Shown here in pieces: positions 16,581-21,655 of a DNA stretch of 21,655 nt. Numbering within the stretch: the stretch's first letter is position 1; every line of letters starts with the position of its first letter. This DNA is from Andalucia godoyi (lineage: Eukaryota > Discoba > Jakobea > Jakobida > Andaluciidae), in assembly GCA_009859145.1 (NCBI GenBank), contig VRVR01000037.1, forward strand, positions 256,451-278,105, given 5' to 3'. The translations under genes and the position numbers were made by a program. The notes beneath the pieces are model-generated. The model had not been told where the DNA came from, searched no databases, and worked only from the letters and a program-made list of their open reading frames with translations.

Positions 16581-16690
16581 TTTTTTGCAGTGCGTCATCT
16601 GTCTAAAAAAACTGTTGGAGTGGAAATCACAATGTTGGCAGGGAACACGGAACCAATGAGATCGCAGGGAAATGCGAGCATTTCCCCTTG

Positions 16691-17386
16691 ATGAAAATAC
16701 GAATCACTCGAAGCACAATGCAGTCCTGCTGCCTGAATTACAAAAGGATAGCCGCGAACCAATTTCTGCTCGTATGGATGAGCGCTACTGCTAAGACACG
16801 GAAAGCGGTTTTTGTATGCAGACTGTCCCCTTATGGACTTCTTGTGCGCAAGAGACAAGCAGTGCGAAGCATGGGGCACCAGCATTGCGCTTCGTTCTGC
16901 CGAGACGTCGAATTTTATAAGAGAAGGATCCGCGCTCGACAAGGGGAGGTCGATTCTTATTTTGTTCCCAAAGCCATGCATTTTTCGTATGCAGCAAGAG
17001 TTTACAAGTTTGGCAGATATTCGTACTTTTGGGTTTCCAGCGTTGGATTGACAGCGGCAATAATAATCAATTTCACAAAGATCCTTCGCGTTGTTCTTCT
17101 TCTAACGGATGCCCACAAACAGGCCGCCAAGGCTTCTTCAAAACCCGGCAGCGCATTATGTCCGATCAGTCGAGCGGCAAATGGTTTGCAATACGCTCGA
17201 TCGGAGTTTATGCTGGACAAGCACATGTCTTTTTTGGTTCTACCCTCAGCGCACTGCCGCATGCTGGTGATACAAAGATTCTACATGCACACCCAAACAC
17301 ACTCGCGCTTGAGAGAACCCACTTCCTGGTCACGGGTAACGAATTATTTTGCACTGATCGGCACGAATCCAGTGATGGAGACATGA
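16691..17386 (+). CDS. Unidentified open frame, 231 aa
   Basis: This plus-strand frame is open stop-to-stop for about 259 codons (from about 16610), much longer than expected by chance at this base composition. It is the longest frame in the window not covered by a confident gene. The ATG at 16691 is the first in frame. The product is basic, with one hydrophobic segment at about residues 111-137 (SYFWVSSVGLTAAIIINF and then LRVVLLL) and scattered Cys. The layout just before that segment (FGRYSYFW) slightly recalls the membrane-elongation family Pex11, but the match is too weak to name it. Other frames on both strands are also partly open here. No TATA box is seen. The frame starts just after a repeat array. 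Confidence 0.35.
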   Translation: MKIRITRSTMQSCCLNYKRIAANQFLLVWMSATAKTRKAVFVCRLSPYGLLVRKRQAVRSMGHQHCASFCRDVEFYKRRIRARQGEVDSYFVPKAMHFSYAARVYKFGRYSYFWVSSVGLTAAIIINFTKILRVVLLLTDAHKQAAKASSKPGSALCPISRAANGLQYARSEFMLDKHMSFLVLPSAHCRMLVIQRFYMHTQTHSRLREPTSWSRVTNYFALIGTNPVMET

Positions 17387-17419
17387 AAAACACGCACTGT
17401 TGGTACTTTCGAGATATCA

Positions 17420-17420
<1 letters not shown>

Positions 17421-17460
<40 letters not shown>
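17421..17460 (+). repeat. (CCCTGT) hexanucleotide repeat
   Basis: Between six and seven perfect head-to-tail copies of CCCTGT, followed by a C/T-rich stretch. Confidence 0.9.
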
Positions 17461-17481
17461 CTCTGCCCCTCTTTCTGTCTT

Positions 17482-17501
17482 TATATATATATATATATAT
17501 A
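17482..17501. repeat. (TA)10 microsatellite
   Basis: A perfect TA run 22 bases after the CCCTGT array. Confidence 0.9.
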
Positions 17502-18657
17502 GATACATCAAGTCAGGCAAATTATCGTCCCCATGATCGGTGACATGCCGGGAGACTCCTTCAGCCGTAGCTGCTCAGGGCCACACGTGCATGATTCTCG
17601 CGCTCCATGTTGCATTTGCATCGTTGAGTTCCGGCACCTGCGGCTGGTGATGCCCTTTACCGCTCCATTGTTTGTAGAGTGTTGTTCTCGCTGAAGACAA
17701 CTGACGTGGAAGGAGACAACTCAGAGCTTTCGTAACAGTTTGATGCATCCGTCTGCAGACGAACTCTGGGCTTGCCTCTCCGCCGTCTTCTCCCCAAGAT
17801 GCATCTCTCTATCACTTGTTTTCGCCTTCTGACTGCCAGGCCAAAGAGGCGACCTTACATCGATTCTCCTTGGCCTCAACAAAGACAGATATCAGACACA
17901 CCAACGAACAAGTTAAGTGAATTACGGAAAGTTTGTCCTGCAATGACCGCCTCGCGGACCAGGATTCGTGATCCGTCGTCTGTCCTTCAGGTTCGATGAT
18001 TGAGAGTAGGGAGCAGAAACCTGGCAAACAATGCCCAACGTCATCGGCTGCTTCATCATCCTACGCTACTCCCTTGTAGAGACGGCGGAAGCCGCAAGGG
18101 TCGCATGTTATGTACATCATTATCAACTTAAGCAGCGTAAACGCGGTGCGAATCTCGGAGGCTGACAGTCGACAGCGTGTTCAAGCGGATCGAACGAACA
18201 CCACCGGCTGTGGGAGCGCAAGTCGGGATGCTATGACCTGCAGAGGTTGACAGATCAGTCTTTTTGGCTATCGTCTGTTTGCCGCGCAGAAAAACCGCAG
18301 CAACGGTTTCACGACACACCAGACAAAAGAACCAAGTACAAGCAGAAGCGGAAGTTGTTGTCATCGATGAACAAGGAGAGCTGTGCAAGCTGAAAGGATC
18401 GACAAAGTGTCCCCCCCGCCCCGGAGGTTGGGCAGGGAGGATGACCCTAGAGAACGATGTGTTTGTTGTTCCTTCTGCTCCGATGCTCTTACGGGTCCTG
18501 TAGACACGGGGCTCTCGAGATGGACATTCAGTGAACCTTTGGGAGCACCCTCAAAATGCTGGTCAGCGGCTTCCTGTTGCTGCTGCTTCAAAGAGTGATT
18601 CCGGGGGCAGTCGTGTTTGCATCAGAAATCTTCGTCGTCTTTCGGCGTTTGAAAAAC
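17502..18657. other. Region upstream of the dehydrogenase gene, no confident gene
   Basis: About 1.1 kb. A minus-strand frame at 18128-18388 (86 codons) has a codon mix like that of the real genes but no motif and no partner exon. Plus-strand frames at 17772-17999 and 18264-18503 are similar in quality. None can be called. The last 100 bases contain an ATG at 18556 in frame with the dehydrogenase, which would add a hydrophobic N terminus. Confidence 0.35.
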
Positions 18658-19389
18658 ATGGCTGAGGACCGAGCTCTGATAACTGGCGCGTCTGGATCCG
18701 AAGTGAGCGCTCACCTTCTTCGTGCAGGTGTGCGAACGATGGTTCTCATGGGCCGCAGTTTAGCAGAACTTGACAGCGTCCGCGATCGGCTCCTTGAAAT
18801 TGATCCAAGCAGCAGTGTTATCAGTATCGTCTGCGACATGACGCAGTCTGCGGACGTGGATGCGTCTTTCCAGCAAGCTCTGGAAGCAGCCGAGTATTTC
18901 ACAATCATTGTGCATGCGGCAGGCGTCCTAGGTCACGGAAGCATTGCGGATAGCAGTGTCGACTCCTGGCAGGACTGCATGTCCGTGAACACTGCTTCGA
19001 CCATACGTCTTACACAGTTGGCTGTCCCAAACATAGTCAGAGCACCAGTTCCAGAAACGGGAAAGTCCATTGTATTCATATCCAGCTTTGCTGGCGTTGT
19101 TCCTATCAAGAATGCCGCTGCATACTGTGCTTCCAAAGGTGCAATACGAGCCTTCAGCCACGCCATTTTCGAAGATCTGAGAGAGCTCAGCATCAAAGTG
19201 TCAGTCATTTGTCCAGGTACAGTCAATACTTCGCTTGTCAACCGTCGCCCAGGTTGCGTGCCGTCATTAATGTTGCAACCAGCCGATATTGCAGACGCCA
19301 TCTTATTTGTGGTCAAGTTTCCTCCTCGTGGCTGTCCGACCGAGATTGTTATCCGACCGACTGCGACACCCTACACAAAGAGCGCGTAA
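18658..19389 (+). CDS. Short-chain dehydrogenase/reductase, 243 aa
   Basis: A classical SDR, an NAD(P)-dependent oxidoreductase of alcohols or ketones. The first strand and turn are ALITGASG (6-13). D60 (CDMT) lies in the adenine-pocket position, HAAG (86-89) replaces the usual NNAG, and N111, S143 (VFISSFAG), Y156 and K160 (AYCASKGA) form the catalytic tetrad. CPGTVNTSL follows at 185-193. The usual TGxxxGIG loop is shortened by three residues: TGASG is followed directly by SEVSAHLLRAG, so the second and third glycines are absent. MGRS (31-34) after the second strand suggests NADP(H). The ATG at 18658 (AAAAACATGG) gives the normal SDR start. An ATG at 18556 in frame would add 34 residues with a hydrophobic stretch (FLLLLLQ, IPGAVVFA) then RRLK, which could be an ER anchor as in some steroid dehydrogenases. 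The substrate is unknown. Confidence 0.85.
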   Translation: MAEDRALITGASGSEVSAHLLRAGVRTMVLMGRSLAELDSVRDRLLEIDPSSSVISIVCDMTQSADVDASFQQALEAAEYFTIIVHAAGVLGHGSIADSSVDSWQDCMSVNTASTIRLTQLAVPNIVRAPVPETGKSIVFISSFAGVVPIKNAAAYCASKGAIRAFSHAIFEDLRELSIKVSVICPGTVNTSLVNRRPGCVPSLMLQPADIADAILFVVKFPPRGCPTEIVIRPTATPYTKSA

Positions 19390-20089
19390 GCATGCTGTGT
19401 AGCATGAATGGAAGCGATTTACTTTTTCATTTACGGACTATGACGGAGTGATTGACAGCAGCAAGACACCGCATTTGCCTTGCTTTAAAATCAAAGAATC
19501 GGATGTCGAAATTAACATGCATTGTACGTCGCCTTCTTCCGATGCATTTTGTAAAATCTCATTCCAAAGCATTCGGTTCTTTCCACTGGATGCACTTGGA
19601 AAACGCAGCGCAGGATCGTCATTTTCATCGCACCATCCCTTTCGTGCGAGATGCGCGGATGTCAGGTGGGTTGGAGTGATGTTGCAAAAAAAAAGTGTAG
19701 TAATAATACAGCGAAATGCTGCCAGTGGAGGCATGTCCTGGGCGGATCCGAGTCATTTAGTCTGCATCTGCAGTTGCCAGCTGGAATTGCAGAATCCGCG
19801 GCTGGCAGGCAGGTGTAGAAGATGGAAACCAGAGAATCACATATCAAATACTGTACGTGCAGAAGCGGCAAACAATGCAGATTACCTTACACTTCCTGAA
19901 TCCACGAAGATAGGACAGTGTGATGTAACTGCAAACTCCCTCACCCACCCCTGCTGAGGGACTAGTGATTGGCTGTTTCAAATACGCCCACAAAAGAATG
20001 CAGCCATCCTTTCGTCAAATACTCCAACTGTTTCGCGTTACTTCCCATCTCATTCTTGTTTCAAGTTCTTTTATTTCATTGTCGACAGT
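19390..20089. other. Intergenic stretch between the dehydrogenase and the Cys-rich secreted protein
   Basis: About 700 bases. A plus-strand frame of 169 codons (19448-19957) is present, but it starts right after the dehydrogenase, has no motif, runs through an A-run, and its length is near chance expectation. It is not called. The last 50 bases form a pyrimidine-rich leader for the next gene. No TATA box is obvious. Confidence 0.4.
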
Positions 20090-20458
20090 ATGCCACTGAA
20101 TCGCACATCCGTTTTACTCCTGTGCTCCCTGATGGTGGGGGCCATGTGCATCGCCGAGTCTGTAGATCAAGCAGATGTAATATCTGCGTGTTCACAGTTT
20201 TCCGAATGGTCGCAGAAATGTTGTCGCTGTATTGCCGATCAACAGTTCCTTTACCCCAGTAGCTGCAACCCTGGTGATGCAAACGCCAAACAGTCCAGCG
20301 GTGTGAGCTTACTGGAAATCTGGGATTCATGCTACGGAAGTTCGTCTCCTTGTGTTGTTTCAAACACCAGGTGTGCTACTGATGTCTGGAAATGGGGAAA
20401 CCGGTCATGGACACGTTGGCCTGCTTGTAAGAAATGCGGATGCTGCAATAGTGCGTAA
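20090..20458 (+). CDS. Small secreted cysteine-rich protein, 122 aa
   Basis: The signal peptide is residues 1 to about 22 (MPLNRTSVLLLCSLMVGAMC) with likely cleavage near CIA-ES. The mature part (about 100 residues) has twelve cysteines, including the clusters KCCRC and CKKCGCC, and Trp/Arg-rich stretches (DVWKWGNRSWTRWPAC) with one N-glycosylation site (NRS). The even number of cysteines suggests a disulphide-knitted extracellular protein. There is no membrane segment or GPI tail. No family is recognised. It could be a cell-wall or matrix component, a defence or signalling peptide, or a lectin-like module; I cannot choose among these. The ATG at 20090 starts the signal peptide directly and follows a T/C-rich leader ending in CGACAGT. 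Confidence 0.7.
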   Translation: MPLNRTSVLLLCSLMVGAMCIAESVDQADVISACSQFSEWSQKCCRCIADQQFLYPSSCNPGDANAKQSSGVSLLEIWDSCYGSSSPCVVSNTRCATDVWKWGNRSWTRWPACKKCGCCNSA

Positions 20459-21500
20459 AATACCACATTTCTGGAAGAACTTGTCTTCCTACCGTCTGAT
20501 GCATGGCATAAGGAAAGTGAGAACTGCATCGAAGCTGTTGCATCCCGACGTCCTCATTTGCATGTTGGGAGCACGATCCCAGTAAGCGCTGGGTTTTTTC
20601 TGAGAGGACGACTTGAGGTGAAGAATCATAGGCAACGGGAGGACAAACTCACTAGCCACGACTAACGTTGTCGTCTCAACAACTGAAATCGTTCACTGCG
20701 AAGTATGAAGAGCAGGACATACAGAGTTAGACTACAATCACCTGCGAACAGGTCAACAAATGGATTCCAGAAGTCGTATTTCAACTCATGGGGACAGAAC
20801 GCAAGCTGAGGGATCTGGTAGGATCGCTGACGTTTGCACTGCACTAGGAGGGACGAGAGAGGGGAGAGGGATGAATGATAAAAGACACCATCTGATGGAG
20901 CCACCATATCAGTGGCTGGTTTTCGAACACGGGATGCATGGATAACACTCGCAGTTCATAGAATCCTTGAAAAGAATGCTATCATGAGTCCACTGAGCCT
21001 GACGGGACGGTGGAGCAAAGAAAGTCTGAAAGTGGGAGCGCGTGGCACTGTGGGGAGCCTTTGTCCTCAGCCATTTTTCGATTGAGCAAGACCCGTTTGT
21101 GCAAAGAAATGAAAAGCCACAAGGACATATTTCCAGAATCTAACGGGAAATCCTTTTGCTTTCATGACGGAAGTATTCGATGGGTCACAAGACCTGGGAT
21201 ACACACTGTTCTACAAGAGCAAGAGCTGCGAGTTTGTTTCCGGGTTGATCTGATCCATCATGGTGAAAAACGTGACGCTTGCGATGTTATGTAATTTGAC
21301 GGGCTGAAAGAATGCGATTGGCGGCGAATAACAATGATAACTTCCAATACCAAGAATGCACTGACTGTGCAGACTATCAGCCGAGCATGCTGCTGCACGG
21401 CCAACATTGAATCGGGAGTGCAAAAACAAATGATCTCGAAGAAAACCCAGTTCTTTAAAATACCGGCCTTCCTGCGTGGTCCGATTCCCACTCGACATGA
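20459..21500. other. Unresolved right-hand stretch
   Basis: About 1 kb with several overlapping frames of 60-135 codons on both strands, none with a recognisable motif. No RNA gene or repeat was recognised. Confidence 0.4.
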
Positions 21501-21655
21501 CTGGGCACGGTGCTGCAAGCGCATCCACAGTACCACGTCGCGCTCTTAATCTACTTTCGAAGACAGGTGCAGCCCCAGGATGTCTTGCGCAGCATGTCCT
21601 ACAGGGAGTTGGCAACAATCCTGAAACCCCGAGTTCGCATGAAAATCGACTTGGA
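21501..21655 (+). CDS. Possible start of a gene running off the right edge
   Basis: After a TGA at 21498-21500 this frame is open to the window end (51 codons), with an ATG at 21594. It reads as a basic, helix-rich segment (VALLIYFRRQVQPQDVLRS, then SYRELATILKPRVRMKIDL) and its codons favour G or C at the third position. It may be the beginning of a gene or an internal exon. No family is recognised and 51 open codons are not significant alone. Confidence 0.25.
   Translation, partial: MGTVLQAHPQYHVALLIYFRRQVQPQDVLRSMSYRELATILKPRVRMKIDL

Noticed and set aside
17421-17460. CCCTGT array as a telomere-like repeat
   Set aside because: The unit does not match known telomere units closely enough, the array is short, and it lies inside a chromosome segment with genes on both sides.
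17990-17997. GGTTCGAT as a tRNA T-arm
   Set aside because: No matching acceptor stem, D-arm or anticodon arm could be built around it.
19448-19957. 169-codon plus-strand frame
   Set aside because: Length is near chance expectation for this window, no motif, contains an A-run, no promoter seen.
1-21655. CRISPR array, insertion sequence, tRNA or rRNA gene
   Set aside because: No regularly spaced direct repeats with unique spacers, no transposase motif with terminal repeats, and no tRNA or rRNA signature was found on either strand.

Overview
The window looks like nuclear DNA of a gene-dense, intron-poor unicellular eukaryote, an alga or other protist. The evidence is an eRF3/eEF1A-type GTPase, a fungal/algal ENA-type (P-type IID) cation ATPase, cell-surface proteins with signal peptides (one with a GPI-anchor-type tail), TATA boxes about 100-125 bases ahead of two start codons, AATAAA signals after two minus-strand genes, many microsatellites, and long reading frames without introns. 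All three stop codons end confident genes, so the standard genetic code applies. I cannot name the species. Red algae and other intron-poor protists such as labyrinthulids would fit, but that is inference.

Layout. Bases 2-76 hold a probable tail of an upstream gene, followed by a hairpin with a T-run. A small KGG-motif (con-10-like) stress protein is at 665-883 with a TATA box at 560. A carbon-nitrogen hydrolase (nitrilase superfamily) is at 2366-3256. It converges on a minus-strand gene for a small, probably GPI-anchored surface protein at 3629-4195. A poorly resolved, microsatellite-rich stretch (4250-5850) contains a weak minus-strand candidate gene. The ENA-type ATPase is at 5855-9022. 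A possible broken gene lies at 9818-10393. A strongly reduced translation-factor-type GTPase is on the minus strand at 10497-11381. Transcribed away from it is a 1464-residue receptor-like protein (11768-16162) with a signal peptide, plant-type leucine-rich repeats, a cysteine-rich region and a multi-pass membrane domain. Repeats and one unidentified long open frame (16691-17386) follow. A short-chain dehydrogenase (18658-19389) and a secreted 12-cysteine protein (20090-20458) close the confident set. A short open frame runs off the right edge.

The genes do not form an obvious pathway or operon. There is a loose theme of surface and stress biology (secreted or surface proteins, LRR receptor, cation-exporting ATPase, KGG protein), but in a eukaryotic genome this may be coincidence. 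The most unusual single object is the reduced GTPase. It appears to join a G domain directly to one domain-3-like beta-barrel, and its guanine-specificity motif is degenerate. The next most interesting are the LRR/multi-pass receptor, the dehydrogenase with a shortened cofactor loop, and two candidate relics interrupted by single in-frame stops.
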